The position numbers and the translations under genes were made by a program. Shown here piece after piece: positions 12,659 through 24,173 of a DNA stretch of 64,000 nucleotides (positions are counted from its first letter, which is position 1; the number at the start of each line of letters is the position of its first letter). The DNA is from Scilla litardierei (taxonomy: Eukaryota > Streptophyta > Magnoliopsida > Asparagales > Asparagaceae): positions 357,901,486 to 357,965,485 of the forward strand of contig CM061142.1 in assembly GCA_030789695.1 (NCBI GenBank). The letters run 5' to 3'. A model generated the notes under the pieces. That model had not been told where the DNA came from, ran no database searches, and saw only the letters and a list, made by a program, of their open reading frames with translations.

Positions 12659-13549
12659 GGTGATGGCAAACCAACATAAATAATAATCAAAAATAATGAT
12701 TCAAATGAAATTTTACTTACCCCCCTGCATTGATGACACGTTAATTCCAAATTAAATAATAATCATAAGCATCAAGCAGACGAGTAAAGTATAAAATGTG
12801 AATCAAATATTGAAATATCGGATTTGAAATCCATTTTTATATCTTAACTCCCCCTGAATCTAACATATCAAATTAGATTCACATTAAATGGTTTGAATTA
12901 TCATGTAGCACATTGTCATTATTAATTCTCTCTGCCTTTGGCATTAGCAAAAAGAGCGGGAGGAGATCAACTACAACAATAATGGCTTCAAATAAAAGCA
13001 CGGGAGTCGTAGAATAAGACCACGGTCCAAATGACACCAAAGGAAAATACGAATTAAATCAAAGCGTGCCAACAAGACCATAGTCGATAATCGGAAAATA
13101 AAATCATCAAAACTCAAATTAATTTCGCGAATTGAGTTATGGAATATACTCTCCAATATCAACATTCTTGATGAATTTAGTGCATGGAAAACAATTCTAT
13201 GTTTTCATAGAAATAATTTCTATTAAATCAAGAAATTCGTTGAGCGACGAAATCAACATCAGAGACAAACAAAATAATGTGCACACTGAAGTAAAAGTCA
13301 ACATCGATGTATATATATATATATATCAAAATGGATACATCTGACAGCATACATAATAGCGATCCTCGGATCGGGGCACATCATACAACATATGTCACGA
13401 CGGACATCAAAATGATCATACAACAGAAGTATATCATCAAAACATCAAAATACATCAAAATACATCATAACCACCCATACTATCCTACCCCACTCTCTCA
13501 CTACAAGATATATCATCCAAAGTGCATCGGGAGAGTCCTCCAAGCAAGC
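12659..13549 (-). other. SIRE-like element, 3' untranslated region
   Basis: About 0.9 kb lie between the accessory ORF and the polypurine tract. The region is AT-rich, with a short (TA)n run at about 13310-13325 and several ACATCAAAATA repeats near 13400-13460. No coding potential was recognised. Confidence 0.6.
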
Positions 13550-15104
13550 TCAGGAGGTGGAAGTAGGGTCAGCAGGAGCAGCAGGCTCTGCAGGAGGGGT
13601 GGTGGTCACTGGATCAGCAGGAGTGTCCACAGACGAAATAGTCACTACGTGAGTGGCCTCGGGAGCACCAGACGAAGTATCCACCGGAGGAATGGTGGCA
13701 GCAGGTGTGCTCTCAGGGGCACCATCAGACGAAGCAGCAGCAGTAGACGACGTACCCTCTGGGGCACGAGCAGCAGATCCAATAAGCTCCTCGAGCTCAG
13801 CATCATCCATCTCCTCGTCGTCAGAAACAGATGGATGAACCTCAATGCCCAAGTGAGAGCAGATGCATCAACCATCGCCTCAGAACGAGCACAGCGAGAC
13901 TCCACATGCATCAACGAACGTGCAAGCTCAGCGAGAGTAGGAGACGGAGCAGGAGCAGCTGAAGCAGAAGCTGAAGGGGTCGTCTTCTGAATGTGACGAA
14001 GCACCGCAAGAGACTTCTTGACGGCCGTCGCATTCAGAGGAGGACCAACGGGACGCTCGTCATCAGGAGGGAGAGGGACCTTGAAGTGACGGAAGACGAG
14101 TGTCAGAAGGCAAGGGTATGGAATGTGAGCCAATTTAGTGGACTTTCGGATACACTCGAAAGAATCGATCTTGTCAAGAATAATCCTAGCCCAATTGATC
14201 TCGCTCCCCATGAAGAGAGCGTAGATCAGCTTAAGAAATGGCTGTGATGGCAAGCTCGATGAACCGTACTTCGGAAGGAGGCACGACTTTAAGATAAGAT
14301 TTAGAACCCATGCGTTTGGCTTGAAGGATTTGGAAGGGATGCCAACCATGGTAGGAGGGATCACATGAAAAATCTCGGCGAGCATCACCTGATCAAGCTC
14401 AGAAATATCATCAACAGAGATATCGGCAGGAAGAAGGCCAGACGAGGAGACACCTATCAAATCCCCTAAGATTTCTGCCGTGAGGACAATCGGTGTCCCC
14501 AAGTCAGTCATCTCAATGGAATGGGTCTCGTCATACTGACCACGAACCTATTCGCGTAGAAAAGCTTGACTAGACGGGGGTACGGGTGTGGATTCGCTTT
14601 AGGGTCATAGCGAAGATAATCGATAAGGCCGGAATGAGAAAGAAGATCGGCGAGGTGAGGGAAGTCGGAGAACTGAACGAAGTGCTCCAATAACAGCAGA
14701 CAGTGTTCGATACGATTGTATGCCGCGAGACATATAGGGTCATCGCGACATAGCGAAATATCGACACCGCCAACTGGCATATGATCCTTCCCCTTAGGCT
14801 GACGAGTGCTAGATCAGGGTGGAGGATTAGGATCCCTATGGGTAGGCTCGGTCTCGGGGATATATTCCGTGTCGGAATCATCAAGAGGAGTGGGAGCACG
14901 GAATGAAGCTGGAGAAACGGTCTGTTTCCTAGGCTGAGATCTTGGCTTGGCGGTCGCCGTCCTCTTCTTCTTAAGAGGAGGCGAAGACGACGAATGATGG
15001 GTTGATTTAGGTCGGCGTTTTGGTTGCGGGGGGTCCAAAGATGGAGATTCGATGGTCATAGATGATGGATGAAAGGGTTCGATCGGGATGCGTGTCTTTG
15101 CCAT
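13550..15104 (-). pseudogene. Accessory ORF of SIRE-like element (plant-transposon-protein-like)
   Basis: An ORF of about 500 codons starts at 15104 and runs in the pol direction between pol and the 3' LTR. The N-terminus is basic and Ser/Pro-rich (PKRRPKST, PPLKKKRTATAKPR), which suggests nuclear targeting. A central globular part has the pattern LVKLFYAN, later LTAEILGDLIGV, FKPNAWVLNLILK, LLPKYGS, LIYALFMGSEINWARIILDKI and LVFRHFKVPL. This pattern recalls the 'putative plant transposon protein' family (Pfam PF20167) found in many plant genomes (from memory, not searched). The C-terminus is acidic and Ala/Thr/Pro-rich (DDEEMDDAELEELIG). It is broken by a TGA at 14814, a one-base shift near 14530 and another near 13860. 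Function is unknown. It is not an env: no signal peptide or membrane segment is seen. Confidence 0.6.
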
Positions 15105-15365
15105 AATCGAGACAATACACGCACAAACACACGAAATCGAAAACTACAACCCTAGGCAAACCCTAATCCGAACTGAAAAACGATGAAACCCTAACCCTAG
15201 AAGCTGAGATCAGACCCTAGGAGCAAGAGGAGAGTGAGGAGATTCACCTAGGGAGGAGATAGGGGAGATCCACGGCCGTAGATGGTCGAAAAACGGCCGG
15301 AATCGACGGAGACAGCGGAGGAGGAAGAGGAGTCGACGGGGTTTTAAGGGTTTGAGGAATTTTCA
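15105..15365 (-). other. Putative leader of the accessory ORF
   Basis: About 260 bp between the palindrome modules and the ATG. It holds several CCCTAG/AACCCTA words typical of plant 5' untranslated regions, and no ORF was recognised. The ATG at 15104 is the first one in the long frame. Confidence 0.35.
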
Positions 15366-15645
15366 GACCGACTAGAATGGTGATTAGTCGGTGTGTGAGA
15401 GTTTAAGTCGACTTGGAATGCGAAAAGACACAGCAGTCCCTGAGCAGTTAGTCGGTTACAGTTCAAGCGCTGACCGACTAGATGATGATCTAGTCGGTCG
15501 ACCAATGAGCTTGAACCGACTAAGTGCAAACAGTAACTGAAGCCAAATTTAGGGATTGAGTTAGTCGGTCTGCGTTCATTCACTGACCGACTAGAACGCA
15601 ATGTAGTCGGTCGGTCAATGAACATGAACCGACTAACAGAGTTCA
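15366..15645 (-). promoter_or_regulatory. ACTAGTCGGTC modules upstream of the accessory ORF
   Basis: Three modules of the same inverted-repeat type as in the LTR U3 lie 260-540 bp upstream of the accessory ORF start, inside the element. A TTTAAAACCC-like run at about 15340-15350 follows on the minus strand. In the LTR of this element and in the gypsy LTR at 30950 the modules also precede a TATA-like box, so this may be an internal promoter (inference). Confidence 0.55.
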
Positions 15646-15922
15646 AAAATTTGAAATTTCGAAATTTTGAGTACTCTCCTAATCGCACTTGGACGAAACA
15701 TTGTAAAACTCACATATATCATTATACTACCCTATTAAACATCGAAAATCTTAAATTTGACGTTCATGAATAAATCGAGCATAATTTCCGAAAATTCAAC
15801 CAAAAATCCAGAAAATTCCAATAAATCTAGCATGAGCAAATATAAACGAAATTTAATAGCATGCAAGAGTATTGAGCAAAATATGAATCCTAAATCTCGG
15901 ATTCACCCATAATCCCCAATTC

Positions 15923-18900
15923 TCAACGAAACCGCACAAAGGAGTCTTCCTTTAGTGGTTTTGTGAAAATATCAGCGATTTGCTTCTGGGTTTCAACGTA
16001 CACTAATATGATGTCCTTTTTAGCAACATGATCATCTAAGAAATGGTTACGGACATCTATGTGTTTAGAACGGGAATGGTGTACCGGATTCTTAGAGAGA
16101 CAAATTGCACTTTGGTTGTCCACCATGATATGGCAAGTATCACAGTTTATACCAAAGTCTTTAAGAGTGTGTCTCATCCAAAGAACCTGAGCACACGCGG
16201 CACCGACGGCAATATATTCCGCCTCGGTGGTTGAAAGTTATACGGAATTCTGCTTCTTGGAAAACCAAGAGACAAGAGAATTTCCTATAAAATGGCAAGT
16301 GCCACTAGTACTTTTCCTGTCGGATTTGCATCCCGCATAATCTGCGTCACTATATGAGATTAACTCATATGTGCTAGACTTTGGATAAAGTAACCCAAAG
16401 TCAAGTGTGTAACTTAAATAACGGAAAATACGTTTTACCGCTACTAAGTGTGATTCCTTAGGTTGAGACTGATAACGAGCACATACACATACATCAAACA
16501 TAATATCGAGCCGACTTGCGGTAAGATATAATAAACTACCTATCATACCTCGATATAGACGAATGTCTACATCTTTGCCGCCCGTATCTTTATCAAGATG
16601 TGTAGTCGTGCTCATTGGAGTCTTCTTCCTGGAGGCATTCTCCATCACAAATCGCTTTAGCAACTCCACCGTGTACTTGGTTTGGTGGATGAAGATTGCA
16701 TCGTTCATTTGGCGAATTTGGAGACCTAAGAAATATTTGAGCTCACCCATGTGGCTCATCTCAAATTGATCCTTCATAACATTAGAAAACTCTTCGCAAA
16801 GAGTTAAGTTAGTAGCACCGAAAATGATATCATCAACATAAATTTGAACTAAAATAATATCATTATTCGAATACTTAACAAATAATGTAGAATCAACTTC
16901 TCCCATTTTAAAACCCAAATCCAAAAGAAAGTTCTTTAGACGGTCATACCAAGCTCGAGGAGCTTGTCTCAAACCGTAAAGTGCTTTCTTAAGTTTGAAA
17001 ACATGATTTGGAAATTTTTCATTTATAAAACCCGGAGGTTGAGAAACATAAATTTTCTCAACAACATCTCCGTTTAAAAACGCACTTTTTACATCCATTT
17101 GAAAGAGTTTAAAATCTTTATGGCATGCAAAAGATAACAATAATCTAATAGATTCTAATCTAGCTACCGGAGCAAAGGATTCTTCGAAATCGATACCTTC
17201 CTCTTGTCGGTAGCCTTGAGCTACTAACCGAGCTTTGTTCCGGATGACGATTTGGTTCTCGTCGGTCTTGTTCTTGAAAATCCACTTCGTTCCTATAACG
17301 GTGTGGTTCTTCGAAGGCAATGGAACAAGCTCCCAAACCTCATTCCTCTCGAATTGAATGAGTTCCTCCTCCATGGCTAAGATCCAAGCACTATCTTCGC
17401 ACGCTTCGTTAATTTTCTTTGGCTCAATCGAGGAGGCAAAGGCACAATGAGCGAAGTAGTTGACTTGAGATCTCGTCTTGACACTATCAAGGATATTGCC
17501 AATGACTTGCTCATGGGGATGGTCACGAACTGTATGAAGCCGTTTGGGAATTCCCTGATCACTAGGAACATTCTCAAATGGTTCATTAGTCGGGTTAGTA
17601 TCAATAGAATCAATAGAATTAGAATTACCAATTGAATCACATAAGACATCCATGGAGTCATCATCATTAGTAATTCTAGTAGGGACAAAACCTTCATTAA
17701 ATGAAACATGAAGTGATTCCTCGATCGTTGAGGTTCGTTTGTTGTATATCCGGTAGGCTTTGCTACGTGAGGAATAGCCAACAAATATCCCCTCATCGGA
17801 TCTTGGATCAAATTTGTCCAAACTACCATACGTGTTTTTAATAAAACATTTTGCACCGAAAACTCGAAAATGTTTAACTTGAGGCAATCTACCAAACAAC
17901 AATTCATAACAAGTTTGTTTCGTGTCGGGCCTCAAAAGTATTCTATTAAACACATAACAAGCGGTATGTACCGCTTCCGCCCAAAATTGATGGCCAAGTT
18001 GGCTATCATCAAGCATAGTGCGAGCACACTCCACTAGCGTCCTATTCTTCCTCTCAACTACACCATTTTGAGGAGGTGCACGAGGGAAAGAAAAAGTGTG
18101 AGTAATAGCAACTTCATCACAAAAATTTGAGAAAGATTCAATCTCAAATTCCCCTCCATGATCACAATGAATAGTGGTTCCAATGAGATTTTGTACTTTC
18201 TTAACAAATATTGTGAAGTTTTCAAAATCATCATTTTTATTACTTAAGGAAAATACCCAAGAAATCTAGAAAAGTCATCAACGATGACAAGTCCATATCG
18301 TGCATTTCCTAATGAAGCAACTCTAGTTGGCCCAAAAAGATCTAGATGTAATAGCTCTAGAGGCCGCTTAGAAGAAATGCTTTTCGTAGGTTTAAAAGAC
18401 GATTTTGAAAGATTACCTCGTTGACACGAGTCACAAAAGCTTTTCTTTTGAAAGACAAGCTTAGGAAAGCCTCTAATAGAATTTAACTTGGAAAGCTTAA
18501 AAAGTGTCCCAAAGTTCACATGACCAAAACGTCGATGCCATAAGTGTTGTTCACTTGTGTTGGCAATGAGACATTGTTCATATGTTTTTGGGAGATCTAG
18601 GATATATATATCCTTATGGCGTGTGCCGGAAAATAATAAATCATTATTATCTTTTCTTAAAATATGGCACATTCCTTTCGCAAAGCTAACTTTGTAACCT
18701 TTGTCACAAAGTTGGCTTATTGAAAAGAGATTATGGTTTAATCCTTTAACAAGGTAAACATCACTTATTAGTGGTTTAGAAGGATTACCTACTTTACCAA
18801 CACCTATGATGGTTCCGCTCTCGTTGCCTCCAAAGGCTACCCGGTTCCCATTAGCAATGGGCACCACTCCGGAGAGCAATTGAGCATCACCCGTCATGTG

Positions 18901-18960
18901 TTTTGAACACCCGTTATCGAGTATCCAATTATTCTTGGAGCTAAATTTGGATTTGTTGCT
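15923..18960 (-). pseudogene. pol: SIRE-like pol: protease, integrase, reverse transcriptase, RNase H
   Basis: Copia-order polyprotein. The protease site reads LDNGCSKHMTG (about 18905-18935; Asn replaces the usual Ser of DSG). The GAG-pre-integrase/HHCC finger follows (LWHRRFGHV, FCDSCQRGN), then the integrase core (LDLFGP, VDDFSRF). A one-base loss near 18262 shifts the frame. From 18034 a 598-codon stretch is open: the integrase end, then reverse transcriptase with [35 protein letters not shown] and the catalytic [10 protein letters not shown], then RNase H ([17 protein letters not shown]). A TAA at 16238-16240 interrupts RNase H, which continues in frame (STTEAEYIAVG, IFTKPL) to 15923. 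So three visible lesions. Family assignment is secure; lineage is inferred. Confidence 0.93.
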
Positions 18961-19160
18961 CCATTTCTTTTTCTTGAGTACCTAAAGATAAACATATCAT
19001 TCCATGGTACCCAAGGTCATTGGGTCCTAAAAGATTAGACCTTTGGAAGTCAAGTCCAATTGGACTTAGACTTCCCCACATAATCATCATTATGCACTAC
19101 ATTCATGAAATAAGAATTCATGTAAACTTGTTTTTCATCCATATTTGTGTCCTTCGGGCT

Positions 19161-21274
19161 CTAAATAGTGAAGATTTTGGTAGCCCTAATCCTATTGGGA
19201 GCATGCATGCGTTGTTGATTTCTACGTGATGCATGTCGTGGATAGGCATATGGCACATGATGAAATGGTGCATGAAGATAATTGTTCATATGATGATGTG
19301 GGTGAACATATGCATGTGGAGGAACATGTGCGTGAGGGAGTCTCACTTGGTGTGCACGTGCCCGTGGATGTGGTGCATAAAAATCATCATATGTGTCAAC
19401 ATGTGGAGTAGGATGTGTGTTCCTACGTGGCATGGTATTGGTGTACATATAAGCATGACCCTTCTTTGGAGGTCCACCCAAAGTGGGTTTCTTTCCAAAT
19501 GAGGGTGTGTACGAAGTGGAAGCACCATTGGTAGATGAACTACCAATAGAGTGTTTGCTCCCACTCGTTGAGGCATCGGAAGTTGGCCTAACAAAGGTAG
19601 TGGCCGCTTTGGACGAATTTCCCATCTTATACCCCAAGCCAATGCGGTGATTGGCCGGAAGTAAGTCATTTAGGATTTTATCCAAATGGTCATGACCTTT
19701 ATTGAATTTGTTAATTCGGCCTAATGTGCACTCATATTTCTCGGTGAGAGAATGCATTGAAGCATCCAAAGTGGATACTTGCGATGTGAGCACATAAACA
19801 CGAGATTTGAGATTCTCATTCTCAATACTCAAAGTTGAGTTTTGAGAGTTCAAATCGGCTATCTTGTGTTCCTCTGAATCCTCAATGTGAACATGTTCAA
19901 GTTGAGATTTGAGATCTACAATCTCATTTCTCAAGTCATCAACAACGGTGTTGTTGTTGATGAGGATAGGCTTAGGTGAGGTTTGGAGACTAACTAACTC
20001 ATCTTTGGTCTTAGTATATCTATTTACTAATTTAGAATATTTAGACCAAATTTGCTGGTTAGCTAATCTAAGATCGTCCATTGTTACCTCATCGCCTTCA
20101 TCCTCGCTATCATCGGAGGAAGATCCTTGATCATGCTCCTCTCTAGCCATGAAGCACATGTGTGCTTGCTCCACTTGTTCATCGTCCGACTCTCCACTTG
20201 ACGAGTCCTCGGAGTCGTTGAATGTCCCGACAAGTCCTTTCTTGTACCCTTTCTTGTACTTCTTTGACTTGTCAAACTTTGGCCCCTTCCATTTTTCCTT
20301 TTGCTTATTTTGAGGACAATCCGCTTTCATGTGTCCTGGCTTGTTGCATTTGAAACACAAAGGAGTGGAGGTATTAGAAGAACTAAACTTAGATTTGTTC
20401 TTGAAATTACCTTTCCGGAAGAACCGGTTGAACTTCTTTGCCATGAGGGCAATGGATTCCAAGTCCAACTCTTCTTCCGATTCTTCATCATCGGTAGATG
20501 TGGATGTGGATGGAGCGGCCTTGAACGTAATCGCCTTTTTCTTTGGTTCGTCTTGCTTCAAGTAGGACTTCATCTTGTCCTGCAACGTTAGCTTACTATC
20601 CTTGCGTACCTCATAAGACATCAAGGTACCCATTAGTTGAATCACGGTATACTTACTCATATCATTACCTTGCTCGATGGCGAAGGTACGCTTTTCCCAA
20701 CAAGAAGGAAGTCCATCAATGATCTTTGAGACTTTCTCCTTTTGGGTGTAGGTTTTACCAAGAGCCTCCAACTCGTTGATGATGTCGACGAAGCGAGCAT
20801 AATACTTCTTCATCTTCTCACCCTGTTGCATATGAAATAATTCGAAATCTTTATTAACAACAACGAGTTTAGAGTCTCTTACCCTACTCGTCCCTTCATG
20901 CAATATGAGGAGAGAGTTCCAGATTTGATATGCACTCTTACATGTGCATATCTTATTGAAGTCCTCGGGCTCCAAGGCGCATTGCAAGGCATTCATTGCC
21001 TTGGCATTGCTTACCTCCGCGGCGACCTCCGCGGTAGTCCATTTCGCGAAATCTTCTTCTTCGGGCTCGACGTACTCCGTCAACGTGGCACTCCACAATG
21101 AAGCACTCCGGAGGAAAGTTTCATCCGACATTTCCAGTACCCATAATTGGTACCGTTGAAGAAAGGAGGCCTAGTCGAGGAGTGTCCTTCCATCACCGAA
21201 GAAGCTCCTTCACGGTTCCTGAAGGTGCTGTAATCTGTAGGGGGACGTTCGGTTTTGTTGTCGTTGGAAGACAT
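19161..21274 (-). pseudogene. gag: SIRE-like gag (capsid, nucleocapsid) with His-rich tail
   Basis: The start MSSNDNKTERPP is at 21274, with PPFFNGTNYGYWKCRMK as the typical N-terminal copia gag motif. One A is missing near 21126 in ATGAAA(A)CTT, which shifts the frame; from 21131 the frame is open for 656 codons. Capsid-like helices (KAMNALQCAL, HEGTSRVRDSKL, EKVSKIIDGLP) precede a CCHC zinc knuckle CFKCNKPGHMKADC, an acidic Ser-rich linker and a predicted coiled coil (VDDLRNEIVDLKSQLEHV). The last 70 residues (about 19180-19390) hold roughly twenty histidines. Gag assembles the cytoplasmic particle in which the element RNA is copied. The His tail is not part of the usual family description and could bind metal (inference). 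Confidence 0.9.
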
Positions 21275-21285
21275 AGCTAGGTACT

Positions 21286-21299
21286 TGGCTCTGATACCA
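21286..21299 (-). other. Primer-binding site, initiator tRNA-Met type
   Basis: On the minus strand TGGTATCAGAGCCA begins two bases after the LTR end (…GCATTACA, TT). It matches the 3' end of plant initiator tRNA-Met, the primer used by most plant copia elements. Confidence 0.92.
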
Positions 21300-21301
21300 A
21301 A

Positions 21302-23016
21302 TGTAATGCCCTACGAAGCTACTGCACAAGTACTAGAGGGGGTGAATAGTACTTTAAATTAATTAAGAGGATAATTCCTAATTATCTAGCAAACTCAACC
21401 AACAATGCCGAAATGTAAATATTGACAACAAGGAAATGCAATCGCAAACAAATGAATTAACGGGTTTGGATCCACCCAAGTCTCCCTGACTTGTTCCCGG
21501 TGATCCTACGTCCCAAACACCCGGATCCCCTCCGGATACTTGAGTTAGAATCCTCTAACTCAAATTTGCACTATGAAATACTTGTAGAAAACCTCTACAA
21601 GATCAAATCATACACAAATGAAATTGTGACTCCCACAAACCGGGATCACAAACAAACTCTCACAACCGAGAGTAAATCACTTATAATGTCAAAGTAAATG
21701 AAATACGAACTTACCGACAAAATCCTATGCCTTGAGTAAAACTTACGATTTAGGGCAAAACGGATTTTGGGGAAGATGAAGGCACCAAACCCGAGCTCCA
21801 AGATGTAGATCAGCAATGGAGGGCTAGGAAGATGTTGGTGGCCTTGGATCAAGCTCTTGGCTTGAATAGCCTACAATCAATGTGAATCTCTCTTTGGAAG
21901 TAAGAGTGGGAGAGAGATTCTTTGGAAATGAATGAGCTTTGAATGAGGATTAAATGCTTCTCTTTGATTCTCTAAACTTCAATAAATATCAGCCTTGAAT
22001 TCTATGAAAGCAGCAATCCAAGTATATATAGGATAGAGGAAAGAGAGAGCAAAATTCGTGGCATTTAATGCTCCAACGGCTCTATTCTGAAGCAGACTAG
22101 TCGGTCAAAGAAGGATCACTGACCGACTAGTTCATCAACTAGTCGGTCGGTGAAACAACATGAACCGACTAAGAGGTGAACAGTGAATAGAGTTGTTCAG
22201 GGAATATAGAACTAGTCGGCCTAAGCCAACCGACTAGTTTCACAACTAGTCGGTCGGTGAGTGAACGTTGACCGACTAACAGAAGAAATCAAAGAAGCTG
22301 AATTCAAATACAGCTAGTCGGTTTAAGAACAACTTCTGACCGACTAGTTTCTCAACTAGTCGGTCGGTCGTTGTGCTTTGACCGACTAACCGTAAACAAT
22401 AGCTCAGGCTCAAAAATAGAAGTTCAACTAGTCGGTCTAAGAAGGATTTCTAACCGACTAGTTTCACAACTAGTCGGTCGGTGAACCTTCTTGGACCGAC
22501 TAACTGTAAACAGTAACTGAGCTAGAAATTAAGAAGGCATTCTAGTCGGTTCAAGAAGCTTTGCCGACCGACTAGATCACCATCTAGTCGGTTGGTTCTT
22601 CTTCTTGAACCAACTAACATGCACAAAAAGCCGTGAAATGAAGCGCGAAGCTTCGGGAAAGTTTCTATGGGCTTTTAATAAGATCCTAGCTCTAAGATAG
22701 GATCGTTATGAAGATTAAAATGTAAGACCTACTCAAGGCTTAACATTCTACGAAACGAAGCTAGAAGACTATAAATAAAACTTGACGAACCGTCTTCAAT
22801 CGCTTCGATTCGAATCTCTTGACTTCAATAATGGTCCTTGAGCTTCAACGAAGCTTCAAGCATACGATCACGTGCTTTGAGAAGTCTTGAGACGTCGCTT
22901 TTGATGTTCATAGAAGTTTGGCGACGATCTCCATAACTGCGCTCACAAAGAGTTAGTTCACGATATTTATGTTTGTTCATCATCCAAAACCAAATCCGGG
23001 GAATCAATACTCAACA
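21302..23016 (-). repeat. SIRE-like element, 5' LTR
   Basis: The 1715-bp partner of the left LTR has the same TG/CA ends, TATA box (near 22022-22032) and palindrome modules (22095-22617). Only scattered substitutions separate the two copies by eye, which indicates a fairly recent insertion compared with the surrounding elements. The distance was not calculated. Confidence 0.92.
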
Positions 23017-23021
23017 ACAAC

Positions 23022-23125
23022 CGCCTCCCTGTGGATTCGATACCCACTCACCGATATATTTATGTACCGTGCGCTTGCGGTAAGATGACATTCGTACTTC
23101 CGGGGTGTAAATCTGGAACCGAACA
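23022..23125 (+). mobile_element. Athila-type element A, 5' LTR (end)
   Basis: Continuation of the LTR split at 10927. The phrase with 'cctccctgtggattcgata' and 'cgtgcgcttgcggtaa' has counterparts near the ends of the LTRs at 23879 and 52841. It ends at GAACA, followed after six bases by the primer-binding site. Confidence 0.8.
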
Positions 23126-23131
23126 AGATTT

Positions 23132-23149
23132 TGGCACCGTTGCTGGGGA
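23132..23149 (+). other. Primer-binding site of element A (Athila type)
   Basis: TGGCACCGTTGCTGGGGA differs in two places from the Athila/Calypso-type site TGGCGCCGTTGCCGGGGA, reported as complementary to tRNA-Asp. It lies six bases downstream of the LTR end. Confidence 0.8.
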
Positions 23150-23330
23150 GGCGTTCCGCTACATTATCTATTTATCACAATTAGGTTGCTAGACTTCGAA
23201 TAAAAACAAAAAATTTTATAAAAAGAAACAAAAGAGATATTTTTCCCTACCACGTAATTTATTATTATCTTTATCTCCTTGTACCACTGATATCTTTTCT
23301 AGGTAGTTTGTTGTTGACTATTCATGTACA

Positions 23331-23720
23331 ATGGAACAATTTTGGGATTATTCAGGCGAAGATTACTTGGCACAGTATGAGGATCCAATAGAAGTATACG
23401 GATATTATCCATAGGACCCATACTACCAGATGGATGGATATGACCTCTACTCAAAGTGCTATGCCTACTGCGAGTCTTGTGACGTGGAGGGACACACGCA
23501 TTACGAAAGCCAGGTCTATCTCTTGAGTCCAGACCATCCCATTAATTTGGCACTTATGCAGATAGAGGAGAGCATGGCGATTCTTAATTTTCGACATGAA
23601 GAAACCTGCGTCGAGCTGAAGGTGACACTCGATGAACTGTAACACACGGTCGATGAAATCAGCAGGACTCCTCCATGTCATTAGCTCAAGGGAGAGGACG
23701 AGGACACATTTTTGGGCATT
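23331..23720 (+). pseudogene. Short internal ORF of element A with knuckle-like motif
   Basis: From an ATG at 23331 a frame codes MEQFWDYSGEDYLAQYEDP. A TAG at about 23413 interrupts it, and it then continues (DPYYQMDGYDLYSK) to a TAA at about 23640. Near the middle stands CESCDVEGHTHYES, a CCHC zinc-knuckle pattern whose last Cys is Ser. This is far smaller than an Athila gag, and no capsid motif is visible. It could be the leader protein of a non-autonomous derivative. The rest of element A (to 23878) shows no further coding sequence before element B begins. Confidence 0.4.
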
Positions 23721-24173
23721 TTGAGTATCATTATGGACGTGGTTCGGTCCACTGGTCCAATGACATTAGTTGCAAGTGATCCTTCTTAGCATGAATTTCA
23801 CAATTTTATTACTCATCACATCTCTTCTACAGGTATCATTGGTGATAGTGTCCACGCTCGAGTTGAGGGTGATAGGATTGATCACTCCTTATTTTACACC
23901 CTTTTTCCGCATGTTTGCATGCCATTTAGATCGCCCAAATCATGTTTTTCACGATATATTGACGATATTGCGATGCTTTTCATGATTTGTTGTTTTTGTC
24001 GCATTTCAGGTGATTTGGCGTGATTTGGAGTGATCTCGAGATGCGCTTACTCTAGACGGTCACCAACGACCTCCCCGAGGGGTATTTTGCTGTTGGAGAG
24101 GAGCGGAAGAAGAACGGACGTCGCAGGAGCGACGAGGAGGTCAAAATAAGCAGATTGGGCATTTTTTGTGTCC

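Larger units (their letters stand above)
10928..23016 (-). mobile_element. SIRE/Maximus-like Ty1/copia retrotransposon
   Basis: This is a nearly complete 12.1-kb element on the minus strand. Its LTRs (10928-12644 and 21302-23016) run from TG to CA and are very similar by eye. A perfect 5-bp target duplication ACAAC flanks it (10923-10927 and 23017-23021). A tRNA-Met-type primer site lies next to the right LTR and a polypurine tract next to the left one. Domain order gag, protease, integrase, reverse transcriptase, RNase H is the copia order. The large gag with long coiled coils and the big LTRs point to the SIRE/Maximus lineage (inference). Between pol and the 3' LTR there is an additional ORF in the same orientation. 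Gag, pol and the additional ORF each carry a few disabling mutations, so it is not autonomous now. Confidence 0.92.

Noticed and set aside
13307..13990. 227-codon plus-strand ORF rich in Ser and Arg
   Set aside because: It is antisense to the better-supported accessory ORF of the SIRE-like element.
21286..21299. tRNA gene at primer-binding sites
   Set aside because: Only the complement of the tRNA 3' end is present; no cloverleaf.
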